Assembly: GCA_025055765.1 (NCBI GenBank)
Contig: JANWWS010000048.1
Span: 1 to 37,641, forward strand
Length of the DNA stretch: 37,641 nt
Source of the DNA: Leptospiraceae bacterium
GTDB lineage: Bacteria > Spirochaetota > Leptospiria > Turneriellales > Turneriellaceae
Direction of reading: 5' to 3'
Translations under genes and position numbers: made by a program
Notes under the pieces: model-generated
Database searches by the model: none
What the model was told of the DNA's origin: nothing
What the model saw: the letters and a program-made list of their open reading frames with translations, nothing else
In this document: positions 7,223-14,612 of the stretch, piece after piece
Layout: every line of letters begins with the position of its first letter
How positions within the stretch are numbered: position 1 is the stretch's first letter

Positions 7223-8625
7223 GAAATTTGTGTCAAAGGATATGGTGTGGGCTGGAGGGTAGAATCACTTTGTAATTTGGAGAGTATGTCTGATATCGTC
7301 TGTTCAAGACGGCTTAGGGAACTAAGGGTCTGTGGGCTTCGTAAGATTTCAAATTTTGTCGCAAGATCTAACTTTTGTTTGGTGAGTTTCATAATAGCAT
7401 TCATAAATTCTCTTGCTTGCGTTTCTTGGAAATCGGCTGCAAAAATAAAGCAGAGCTCATTTAAGCCCAGGCGCACCGGCAATATATTTTGGCTTTGCGT
7501 TTCTTCCAAGACAGCATTCGCCCATTTTTGAAAGCTCACTTTGGAGACTCTTTCTAAATGGGGGATAACACACAAAGCCATGAGATATGGGCTTTTACTA
7601 AAAAATCGCTCTTTTGTGGAAAGGGAAAGGTAGGTTTTTTTGTAAAAACCGCTTTCTTGGTCAAAGAGGGCCTCGTGCATCCTTTTTGTGTGGGATATCT
7701 CTTCTGCCAGAAATTTTGCTTTTCTCTGTAGGTGAGTTGCGGTGTTTTCATCAAAGACGGTTTCTTCTCTGCCTTTTAACCAAAGGATTCCCAAAAGTGT
7801 GCCACCTGAGCGAAGTGGCAGCAATAATTCCCGACCATCTTTTGTACATAAGGGGTGATCCCAGCTTAGGAGGTCCTTTTCGCTTAAAACAGGGGGTAAA
7901 TCCGGTAAGACATCCCCCCGAACCAAAATTTCACCCTGTAAGAGAAGGCAGGATTTGTAGGTATCTTGGTCTTTTAAATAAAGCAAGATTTTTTCAATAT
8001 TATCAGCTTTTTCTAACTGTTTGTAAAAATAAAGAATTTTTTTTTCGAGATTGAGTTCCAAGGCGAAATTTGTATGAGCTTTTTCCTGTGTTTCTTTTGG
8101 GTTGGTGGCAGCTTGAGGCTTTCTTTTGTTTTTTGTAAAGTGGATGAAGGTGCCAAGAGAGGCTGTCAGAATGAGGTAGGCCAAAAGATAGTAGAGGTGG
8201 TTTGGGTAGTGTAAAGCCAGGATATTTACGGCGTTAGATAATAAAAAGTAATCTTGTACCAAGACCTCCAGATAATATTTTTTAGAGGTAAAGCGATGGA
8301 GTACTAGGTTCTTGTTCTGTGCCAAGAGGTCGCTTATGGGTAATTCTTTTTCCAGAGGAAGATCCTTTAGTCGGCTTTTCATATAAATTTTCCCAATGGG
8401 TTTTTGGTCTTTGTGATAGAGGAATATGGCTGCCACATGTGGGAATCTTTTAAAAATAGGCGCAAGGAAATCCAAGGGGTTTTGACTAGTATTTTTCTCG
8501 AGGATTTCCTCTAGTTTTTGTTCGAAGTCGGTTTTTGAAAAGAAAGCAAGCTTTGTTAGCAAAATTCCATATACAACGATGGGAGGAAATAGAGTGGCTA
8601 GGAGATAATAAAGGAATTTTTTCAT
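7219..8625 (-). CDS. Membrane protein with GAF-like and degenerate GGDEF-like domains
   Basis: A 468-residue protein. Two membrane segments, at about 5-27 and 144-163, frame a ~115-residue extracytoplasmic domain. A cytoplasmic region at about 200-305 has GAF-like features (LLLPLRSGGTLLGILWLKG). The C-terminal ~150 residues follow the order of a GGDEF domain: ALFDQESGFYKKTYL resembles the family's D.LTGLYNRRYF, and RLGLNELCFIF (386-396) sits where RLGGDEFAILL is expected. The signature itself is GLNEL, so the GTP-condensing site is lost and diguanylate cyclase activity is unlikely; it may bind nucleotide or only dimerise. The GAF call is weaker than the GGDEF-like one. It follows the peptidase-like lipoprotein gene by 31 nt and overlaps the next gene by 4 nt. 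Confidence 0.65.
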   Translation of the reverse strand: MKKFLYYLLATLFPPIVVYGILLTKLAFFSKTDFEQKLEEILEKNTSQNPLDFLAPIFKRFPHVAAIFLYHKDQKPIGKIYMKSRLKDLPLEKELPISDLLAQNKNLVLHRFTSKKYYLEVLVQDYFLLSNAVNILALHYPNHLYYLLAYLILTASLGTFIHFTKNKRKPQAATNPKETQEKAHTNFALELNLEKKILYFYKQLEKADNIEKILLYLKDQDTYKSCLLLQGEILVRGDVLPDLPPVLSEKDLLSWDHPLCTKDGRELLLPLRSGGTLLGILWLKGREETVFDENTATHLQRKAKFLAEEISHTKRMHEALFDQESGFYKKTYLSLSTKERFFSKSPYLMALCVIPHLERVSKVSFQKWANAVLEETQSQNILPVRLGLNELCFIFAADFQETQAREFMNAIMKLTKQKLDLATKFEILRSPQTLSSLSRLEQTISDILSKLQSDSTLQPTPYPLTQIS

Positions 8626-8656
8626 TGTCTTTAATATCGGCGGCTTGCCTATGTCT

Positions 8657-9442
8657 TTAGAGAGCTCTTGCCCTACGAACGGGTGTTATGTGGTAACAGC
8701 GCTGGTTTTTTTCCCAAATAGCCAGAAGAAATCCTTTTCTTTGTAGTGCAAGTATAGTTTCGGCAAGTACGGAGTGAAACTGACGGCGCAGACTTTTACC
8801 TAAGAGAAAACCTGTTTTGCGATAAAGCCTTTCCCCCTCCGGGAATTCTAGGAGAGTAGATGGAGGTCTGGTGTTATAGTAAAATTCATCATAAAAGATA
8901 TCCACACTTATCCCATAGCTGTGGCTTGAATCGCTCGCTGCATTAGGATTTTTTAGAGCAAGTTTTTTTTGGTAACTTTGTGGTCTAATAGCCGAAGATA
9001 TGGCAAATTTTAAAGAGCCCGATAGAGAAAGACCAATCAATTTTTTTTGAATTTCTCTGTGAATTTCATAAAGCATATCAAGTACTTCTTTGCGCCCATA
9101 GCGGTGGTGAGGGGGGACACTGTAGAAAAACCAACCTTGATCTGGAGTTTCCAGGGATACGAATTCTTGGCTTTTTTGAAGCTCATGAATTTTCTCCTCA
9201 CGATCGATAATTTCAAGATCCTGAGCCTCGTGCAGATGGTAGGGAAGAAGGTAGCGTCGTAGTTCTTTTTCTTTTTCAGGTGTCGAAAAATCCTCGTATA
9301 TGGGGATTTCGCGAATAATTATTTCTTCTTCTTTATCAATTTGGCGCAAATATTCCTCTATTGAATTTATAAATTTTGAGCTCTTACAAGAAGGTAAGAG
9401 GAATAATAGAGTCATGGTATTAACTAGGGCTATTTTTCTCAT
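8657..9442 (-). CDS. M15-like (DUF5715-type) peptidase lipoprotein
   Basis: A 261-residue lipoprotein. A signal peptide ends in a lipobox LLPSC with Cys19. The C-terminal half has the motif order of M15/VanY-type zinc peptidases that act on peptidoglycan: SAIRPQSYQ with Arg153, then SSHSYGISVDIFYDEF with H174 and D181 (pattern SxHxxGxxxD), and near the end CYHITP with H251 as a probable third zinc ligand. The likely role is a D,D- or L,D-carboxypeptidase, or endopeptidase, in the periplasm. No clear general-base Glu just before the last His is visible, so activity is not certain. Its ATG overlaps the stop of the upstream ATPase gene by 1 nt (TAATG), indicating coupled translation. Confidence 0.7.
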   Translation of the reverse strand: MRKIALVNTMTLLFLLPSCKSSKFINSIEEYLRQIDKEEEIIIREIPIYEDFSTPEKEKELRRYLLPYHLHEAQDLEIIDREEKIHELQKSQEFVSLETPDQGWFFYSVPPHHRYGRKEVLDMLYEIHREIQKKLIGLSLSGSLKFAISSAIRPQSYQKKLALKNPNAASDSSHSYGISVDIFYDEFYYNTRPPSTLLEFPEGERLYRKTGFLLGKSLRRQFHSVLAETILALQRKGFLLAIWEKNQRCYHITPVRRARAL

Positions 9443-10620
9443 TAAAACTGTATTTCTACAAAAACAGTGGTACGTTCGGTTTTGGGTTCGGGGAAAATAT
9501 TACAAAAATATTTTATGCCTTTTTTACGGCAGAGGTCCTCTAAATAAGAATTGTATAAAAGACCAAGGCCTGCTCCTAACCTGTCTTGGTCTGAGCTTTC
9601 CTTATAGAAATCAGCTAGGGCGATGCCTTCGGTGTTGGTTTTAAGCTTAGCGGCAAGTCTACTTCGGGTGGTCTCACTAATGAGCCCGTAATTTGAGACA
9701 ACGACTCCCAACCGGTAGGTCTTCCCGTAAGAAGATTTGTTTGCTTTTAAAAGCCAACTAATTTCAAGAAACTGTTTATCTTTTCTTGCTGTGTCAATCA
9801 CGAGTTGTCGATTCGTACGATTTCGTAAAAATCTGTCTATTTCCTCTCGAGGTGCGTAGTTGTGTCGGAAAATTATTCTTTCAAAATGAGCTTTTTCTGC
9901 GTTTTGTACAAATTCCATTAATAAATTAGATAAGTGGGTGGCAATTTGGGTATTTTCGAGGTATTGAAGAAAAATTTCAACAAAAGCCCGCTCAATTTCA
10001 TTTCGTAAGCTTGTGTTAAAGACAATTAAATAGAGATACCAAACGCGGGCATCAGCCCAGCGAATAAATTTAGAGGTTGCACGAATACGGCTCTGTTTAT
10101 CTTCTTCTTCAAGGTCCATAGCTTGCAGCCGTTCTTTTATGGCAAGTTCCATTTCGTTTTGGATGCGTTCTAGGGTATCCCTCTTGTGTTCTAGGAGCTT
10201 TTGAGCTTTATCAAGAGCCAGTGCTTGGAGATCCCAAACTGCATATTTCGGATTTTTGCGGTTAAATTCTTTGAAGACGGGGGTATCGATGATTTTTGTG
10301 GCAAGAGTGGGGCTAAGTTTGCGGTATAAAATGGCATAGACTATAAGGTTATTGGTGCTAATGATTTCCGAGCGCAAAGGCAACAAAGCTGGTTCTGCTA
10401 AATATACCTCGTCCACATAGGAATTCATGATTAACTTTTGTAAGGTTGGGGCAACGAACCCCTCAGCCTTTAGTCCCTCTTGGGGAGTGCCTTCGCGACC
10501 AACGACACGTTTTGTGGGTTTGCCTGCCTTGGTAAAAAAATCAACACCTTCTTTACTTAGGATGATAGCGGCTGGTAACTTTATAAATCCAGTTTTGGGG
10601 GTGGTGGGGATGGATTGCAT
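9442..10620 (-). CDS. Histidine-kinase-type ATPase without phosphoacceptor domain
   Basis: 392 residues. The C-terminal third reads as a HATPase_c (GHKL) domain: an N-box-like LLMEFVQNAEKAH (N240), a G1-like VVSNYGLIS (308-315) where DxGxG has become NYGLI, and a good G2 box DRLGAGLGLLYNSYLEDL (near 345-362) followed by the closing strand TTVFVEIQF. There is no HisKA-type His box and no receiver. The N-terminal ~190 residues have no membrane segment; residues 139-178 are charged and probably coiled coil. It is likely a cytosolic ATP-binding signalling protein of the kind common in leptospires; partner and output are unknown. First gene of a four-gene set; no strong Shine-Dalgarno is seen. Confidence 0.65.
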   Translation of the reverse strand: MQSIPTTPKTGFIKLPAAIILSKEGVDFFTKAGKPTKRVVGREGTPQEGLKAEGFVAPTLQKLIMNSYVDEVYLAEPALLPLRSEIISTNNLIVYAILYRKLSPTLATKIIDTPVFKEFNRKNPKYAVWDLQALALDKAQKLLEHKRDTLERIQNEMELAIKERLQAMDLEEEDKQSRIRATSKFIRWADARVWYLYLIVFNTSLRNEIERAFVEIFLQYLENTQIATHLSNLLMEFVQNAEKAHFERIIFRHNYAPREEIDRFLRNRTNRQLVIDTARKDKQFLEISWLLKANKSSYGKTYRLGVVVSNYGLISETTRSRLAAKLKTNTEGIALADFYKESSDQDRLGAGLGLLYNSYLEDLCRKKGIKYFCNIFPEPKTERTTVFVEIQF

Positions 10621-10716
10621 CCAGTGTAACTATGTCTACAAAGGCGATGGAGTGTCAAAATAAAAAAAAGTTGCCGTGGCCAATTCTATATAGTAAATTA
10701 GCAATTAAGGTTCCAG

Positions 10717-10751
10717 AGTGCTGTCAATTATGCATCTTGAGTGATAGCACT
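10717..10751. promoter_or_regulatory. Inverted repeat upstream of small heat-shock genes
   Basis: The arms AGTGCTGTCA (10717-10726) and TGATAGCACT (10742-10751) pair at nine of ten positions with a 15-nt spacer. The site ends 28 nt before the first hsp20 ATG. The half-site words resemble CIRCE (TTAGCACTC-N9-GAGTGCTAA) but the arms are in the opposite order, so I do not call it CIRCE. The spacer also contains CTTGAG, a partial HspR half-site without its mate. A role as repressor site or RNA thermometer is possible; the perfect AAAGGAGG (10767-10774) is not visibly paired. Confidence 0.4.
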
Positions 10752-10779
10752 TGGTCCACTTGTCTGAAAGGAGGTAGGT

Positions 10780-11205
10780 ATGTTAGGTACGAGGTTCCCC
10801 TTGGCACACACGGAGATATTAAGGGAACTTTCCCGCATACAGGACGAGGTGAACCGGGTATTTGAGGGATTGGCTTTTGATATCGAATACCCACCCCTCA
10901 ATATCTGGAATAACGCCGAAAAGGTGCTGGTGGATGTGGAATTGCCGGGTTATACCGCTGACCAAATAGAGGTTACGGTCTCTGGGGAAACGCTCACGGT
11001 GGCGGGCGAAAGAAAAGAAAATGCGCCGCAAGATGCTGAGTGGCATCGGCGGGAGCGCTTTAGCGGCCGCTTTAGCAAGACCATTCGACTGCCATATCCC
11101 GTTGAGGCTTCTCGGGTAGAGGCAAGGTTAGAGAATGGTATTTTGAAGCTAGAGTTGCCACGTAGCGAGGCGGATAAACCGCGGAAGATTACCGTAAAAG
11201 GTTAA
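10780..11205 (+). CDS. Small heat-shock protein (Hsp20/alpha-crystallin family)
   Basis: A 141-residue ATP-independent holdase chaperone that binds unfolding proteins in the cytosol. The N-terminal arm has LRELSRIQDEVNRVFEG; the alpha-crystallin domain covers about 38-135, with VLVDVELPGYTADQIEV, the loop RRERFSGRFSKTIRLP and the diagnostic ARLENGILKLELP (A-x-x-x-n-G-v-L). The tail RKITVKG carries the I-x-V type motif that docks into neighbouring subunits. The start is fixed by AAAGGAGG 5 nt upstream. It is followed after 18 nt by a second member, and both end at one terminator. Confidence 0.95.
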   Translation: MLGTRFPLAHTEILRELSRIQDEVNRVFEGLAFDIEYPPLNIWNNAEKVLVDVELPGYTADQIEVTVSGETLTVAGERKENAPQDAEWHRRERFSGRFSKTIRLPYPVEASRVEARLENGILKLELPRSEADKPRKITVKG

Positions 11206-11223
11206 TCGACAAGGGAGGTTTCT

Positions 11224-11649
11224 ATGTTGGGATTAAGAAAACAGGAGAAAGATAAGGAAAGAGAAGTTCAGGTTGTCGACAAGGGTGCCGAAAACACCCC
11301 TGGGGAGCCAACTCGTGAGGAACCTCAGGTGAGTCTGTTGCCCGATGTCGACATTTATGAAAAAGATGATGTCATCTATCTCTTGGCCGATATGCCGGGA
11401 GTAAAAAAAGAAGACCTGGAAATTACCCTAGAGAAAAATGTATTACATATCGAAGGAAGATCGTCTTATACACGCCCAGAAGGGTTTGGCTGTGCCTACA
11501 GCGAATTTCGCGCTGGACGTTACCGTCGATCTTTTGCGTTGAACGATGAAATTGATCGTGACAAAATAGACGCTCAACTAAAAGACGGGGTACTACAGCT
11601 AACCCTAAGAAGACTTGTTCCCAGTAAGACCAAAATAGAAGTTCGCTAA
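11224..11649 (+). CDS. Second small heat-shock protein (Hsp20 family)
   Basis: 141 residues with its own Shine-Dalgarno (GGGAGG just upstream). The N-terminal arm is highly charged and differs from its neighbour's. The alpha-crystallin domain begins near residue 37 (SLLPDVDIYEKDDVIYLLAD) and includes MPGVKKEDLEITLEKNVLHI, then EFRAGRYRRSFAL and the signature AQLKDGVLQLTL. The tail KTKIEVR supplies the I-x-V motif. The pair differ enough not to be a recent duplication, and may form mixed oligomers or act as two functional classes. A strong intrinsic terminator follows directly. Confidence 0.95.
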   Translation: MLGLRKQEKDKEREVQVVDKGAENTPGEPTREEPQVSLLPDVDIYEKDDVIYLLADMPGVKKEDLEITLEKNVLHIEGRSSYTRPEGFGCAYSEFRAGRYRRSFALNDEIDRDKIDAQLKDGVLQLTLRRLVPSKTKIEVR

Positions 11650-11655
11650 ACTATG

Positions 11656-11683
11656 GCCCCGCCCTAGCGGGGCTTTTTATTTT
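11656..11683 (+). terminator. Rho-independent terminator of the hsp20 pair
   Basis: A perfect 7-bp GC stem, GCCCCGC (11656-11662) and GCGGGGC (11667-11673), with a CCTA tetraloop is followed by TTTTTATTTT. It starts 7 nt after the second hsp20 stop. The T-run overlaps the stop codon of the convergent gene at 11677. There is no T-run on the minus side, so it serves the plus strand. Confidence 0.92.
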
Positions 11684-12942
11684 ACTTTGAATTGGATGTC
11701 AAAATTAATTCGAATAAGAGCTCTCTCACCAATTCGAGCATACTCCCTTAAATTGCGTGCAATGATACTCCCATGCATTTTGCGTAGAACTCTTTCGACC
11801 ATAGTGAGTCCTAAGCCATAATTTAGACTTTTGTAGCGTTCATCAACTTCGGCATGCATACGAAAAAAGGGCTCAAAAAGATGTCTTTCGTAACCAGAAG
11901 GAATATGGCGCACTTTAAATTTATTTACTGTAGGGCTAGAAATCAAAGAGATGTGCAGTTTATCCCGCTCCACTTCCAATAAGATTTTGATGTCGCTATT
12001 TTCTTCACTAAATTTACAGCTATTTAAAAGAAGTTCTTTAAAGGCTAATTCAAAATAATGTAAATCAACATCAACTTCTTTTGCTGCTAATTGCTGTGGT
12101 AACTCTGCTAGAGATATTGTTTGGTTCTTAATTTGTAGCCAAGGCTCACTATCCTCTATTTGGCGGCTTATGAAGTTATATAATTCTTCAAGCGAGATAG
12201 CGCGTAAATCATAATTGGCAGATATGGCATTACTAATTTCATCAATTTTTTCAAGAGCAAGACGGGCTGTGTCTGCATTGTCTAGGAGAAGCTCTACGAG
12301 ATCAACACGTACCTTGTAAAAGTCATCCTCTTTTTTAGATTGAAGGGGGATTAGGGGAATTAGAGCTAGGAGATTTCCAAATCCCGCAGCCTGGCTAAGG
12401 GAAGCTTTTATGTTTTGGAAAAGATTTAGTTCCCGCTTTTCACTCTCTCGATGCAGCAGAATTTCCTTCCAGCGCTCCCAGTCTATTTTTTGTGCGTGCA
12501 GTATCTCGCGCTCCTGAGCCAAGTGGTAGCAGAGCTCTCGGTAATGGGCGAGCTCAAAGGCCTTATCTACTTTATAAACAAATTCGTCACGCTTCAAGGG
12601 TTTAATGAGGTAATCATATACACCCTGGCGCAAAATCTTTAATACAAAATGCACATTTTCTTCTGTTGAGATAACTACAATAACAGGCTTTTGCGCCGTT
12701 TGGTTTAATTTTTCAATAAGCTCTTCACCACTTAGGTGGGGCATATAGATGTCAGTTATAACTACAGGTACAGGTTTTTGTAGAAAATACTCCAAGGCTT
12801 CCAGGCCATCCTTACAAGCTATGACCTCGTAGCCCTTTTCGGTTAGCATTTTTTGGGCCAAGGTAAGCGTTACAGGATCATCTTCGGCCAATATAACCGT
12901 ACGATTAGCCGCCTCTGGGGTGTTTTTGTCAGTTAAGACCAT
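11677..12942 (-). CDS. Receiver domain fused to a histidine-kinase-type ATPase domain
   Basis: 421 residues. Residues ~14-130 are a CheY-like receiver: acidic pair in AEDD (19-22), phosphoacceptor D64 in VVITDIYMP, Ser/Thr at 92-93 and K114 in YLIKPL. A linker helix follows. Residues ~170-240 hold a helical region (FQNIKASLSQAAGFGNLL) where a His-box would be expected but no His is present. The C-terminal GHKL domain has N307 in FKELLLNSCKFS and a G2-like YGLGLTMVERVLRKMHGS (375-392); the G1 DxGxG is not visible. It is probably an ATP-binding output controlled by phosphorylation, without autokinase activity of the standard type. Its start overlaps the preceding response-regulator gene by 14 nt, so it is the last gene of the trio. 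Confidence 0.75.
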   Translation of the reverse strand: MVLTDKNTPEAANRTVILAEDDPVTLTLAQKMLTEKGYEVIACKDGLEALEYFLQKPVPVVITDIYMPHLSGEELIEKLNQTAQKPVIVVISTEENVHFVLKILRQGVYDYLIKPLKRDEFVYKVDKAFELAHYRELCYHLAQEREILHAQKIDWERWKEILLHRESEKRELNLFQNIKASLSQAAGFGNLLALIPLIPLQSKKEDDFYKVRVDLVELLLDNADTARLALEKIDEISNAISANYDLRAISLEELYNFISRQIEDSEPWLQIKNQTISLAELPQQLAAKEVDVDLHYFELAFKELLLNSCKFSEENSDIKILLEVERDKLHISLISSPTVNKFKVRHIPSGYERHLFEPFFRMHAEVDERYKSLNYGLGLTMVERVLRKMHGSIIARNLREYARIGERALIRINFDIQFKVK

Positions 12943-13357
12943 TCAGCCCATGGCCTAACTCTGCCAGAATCTTTTGCCATTTAAGTTTTGTGAGAGGTTT
13001 TTCGACAAAAGCTATCACCCAGGGATGGCTTGCGGCTTTTTCTTTGTCTTGGGGATCGAGTGAGGAGCTAAGAATAAATACCCTTATTTTTTTTCTATGC
13101 TGGGATGAAATTTCCTTGGCTTTCTTTTCTATTGCGGACAAGAATTCCCACCCAGAAAGTTGCGGCATATTTAGGTCGAGTAAAAGCAGAATTTCACCAC
13201 TTTCCTCATTCAATTTCTTCTGCAGTTCGGCAAGTGCCTTTTGTGGGTCATCAAAGACAGTAGCGGGGGCAATTTGACTTTCTTCTACGATGGCACGGTG
13301 TACTTGGTTAGCTATGGGCTCATCGTCTACCAATATGATGTCAGTTAATCCACTCAT
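12929..13357 (-). CDS. Single-domain response regulator
   Basis: A 142-residue stand-alone receiver. DDE at 11-13 forms the acidic pocket; D61 in LLLLDLNMP is the phosphoacceptor; SSS near 97-99 and K120 in FVEKPL complete the switch. The LDLNMPQLSGWEFL stretch resembles the Rcp1/CheY-like regulators often paired with PAS kinases. There is no output domain, so it must act by protein contact or as a phosphorelay shuttle to the receiver-ATPase protein, whose gene it overlaps by 14 nt. It starts 24 nt after the kinase gene, in one operon. Confidence 0.9.
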   Translation of the reverse strand: MSGLTDIILVDDEPIANQVHRAIVEESQIAPATVFDDPQKALAELQKKLNEESGEILLLLDLNMPQLSGWEFLSAIEKKAKEISSQHRKKIRVFILSSSLDPQDKEKAASHPWVIAFVEKPLTKLKWQKILAELGHGLNGLN

Positions 13358-13381
13358 TTCTATTCATTTTTTAATTTTTTG

Positions 13382-14524
13382 TTAAAATAGACAACTCGGC
13401 GGAATTATGGGTAAAAACACCGTAAAAACGGTTCCCTCTCCTGGTTTGCTTTTCACCCGAATGTTTCCGCCCAACGCCTCTACCTGGGATTTCACGAGGT
13501 AGAGACCAACACCTTGGCCCATAGTTTGGGGCTGAAATCTACGGTAAAGCTCAAACATATGGGGAAGATGTTTTTTTTCTATCCCTTGGCCGTAATCAGC
13601 TACGGTAATCATATAATTACCCCCCATCTTTCTCATGCGAACCACAACCTTGGCAGAATTCATTTCCTTGCCGTATTTTATGGCGTTACTAAGCAAATTA
13701 TACAGGATGTTTTTAAAATAGAGAGGAATTGTCGTGATTTTTTCCAAAAAATCTTCAAGTTTGATCTCAGCCTGGTATTGGTTTTTTTCCGGTAGAAGAT
13801 GGGCTAATACCTCTTGCCAAACCTCACGAATAGATATTTCTTTATAGTGCTCTCCATCATGAAAACGCCATGTCTTTAGGATTTCATATATGTCGTGGAC
13901 CATCCGGTCAATGTTTTGGGCCGCTTCTTTTATAAGGCGTAAATATTCTTGGTTTTTGGGGCTTAGACTCTCTTTGTTTTCAAAAATTTCCACAAGTCCT
14001 AAAATATGGGTTAGCGGGGAGCGTAGGTTGTGGCTTATCATGCGAGAGAAGTTTTCTAAAGTCGCATTGCGGCGAATAAGGTAGTTGTAATAACGGTCCC
14101 GGGCCTGCTCTGCCCTCTTTTTTTCTGTAATGAGATAACGAAGAGAAAGATAACCACGAATTGTTCCTTCGGTATCAAAGAGAGGGTGGATAAAGGTATC
14201 AACCCAATAATAGCTACCATCCTTTGCGCGATTACGTATCTCCCCTCTCCAGCTCTTGCCCGAGTTAATCGTTTTCCACATGTCGCGAAAAAAACTCTTG
14301 GGATGAAAACCAGAGTTTAGGATACGATGATCTTTTCCTAAAACTTCCTCCTTCTTGTATCCACTAACCTCTTCGAAAAGTTTATTGACATAGACAATCC
14401 GGCCCCATCTATCAGTTTCCGAGACAATGGCACTCCTATTATAAGCCTCAAAAAGGCTCGCGAACTCAGCGTAGCTCTCCAGGGAAATAAGGTCTCTTGC
14501 TTTTTCGAGAAGGGATTGCGACAT
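13382..14524 (-). CDS. PAS-domain sensor histidine kinase
   Basis: 380 residues, no membrane segment, so a cytosolic sensor. A PAS domain spans about 25-125 (IVYVNKLFEEVSGYKKEEVLG, WRGEIRNRAKDGSYYWVD, then a PAC-like GTIRGYLSLRYLITEKKRAE). The kinase core has the His box FSRMISHNLRSPLTHILG with H165, N-box N280 in LYNLLSNAIKYG, G1 D310 in VADYGQGI, and G2 GQGVGLYLVKSQVEALGG. All catalytic boxes are intact, unlike the ATPase domains of its neighbours. The S-H-N-L-R-S-P His box is typical of kinases paired with single-domain regulators. First gene of a trio with 12929-13357 and 11677-12942, divergent from flgG across 88 nt. Confidence 0.93.
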   Translation of the reverse strand: MSQSLLEKARDLISLESYAEFASLFEAYNRSAIVSETDRWGRIVYVNKLFEEVSGYKKEEVLGKDHRILNSGFHPKSFFRDMWKTINSGKSWRGEIRNRAKDGSYYWVDTFIHPLFDTEGTIRGYLSLRYLITEKKRAEQARDRYYNYLIRRNATLENFSRMISHNLRSPLTHILGLVEIFENKESLSPKNQEYLRLIKEAAQNIDRMVHDIYEILKTWRFHDGEHYKEISIREVWQEVLAHLLPEKNQYQAEIKLEDFLEKITTIPLYFKNILYNLLSNAIKYGKEMNSAKVVVRMRKMGGNYMITVADYGQGIEKKHLPHMFELYRRFQPQTMGQGVGLYLVKSQVEALGGNIRVKSKPGEGTVFTVFLPIIPPSCLF

Positions 14525-14612
14525 GATTCAAAACAAGGTGGCTCTTGATAAATGTCAAGCTTTTCTCGTTAAAATGACTACAATTTTCTCTAAAAAAACC
14601 GAACATATTATT

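Noticed and set aside
10717-10751. CIRCE (HrcA) or HAIR (HspR) operator
   Set aside because: The arms run in the opposite order to CIRCE and only half of a HAIR site is present; kept only as an unnamed inverted repeat.
10632-10865. 77-residue plus-strand reading frame before the first hsp20 gene
   Set aside because: It overlaps the start of hsp20 in another frame, covers the regulatory region and has no ribosome site or recognisable family.
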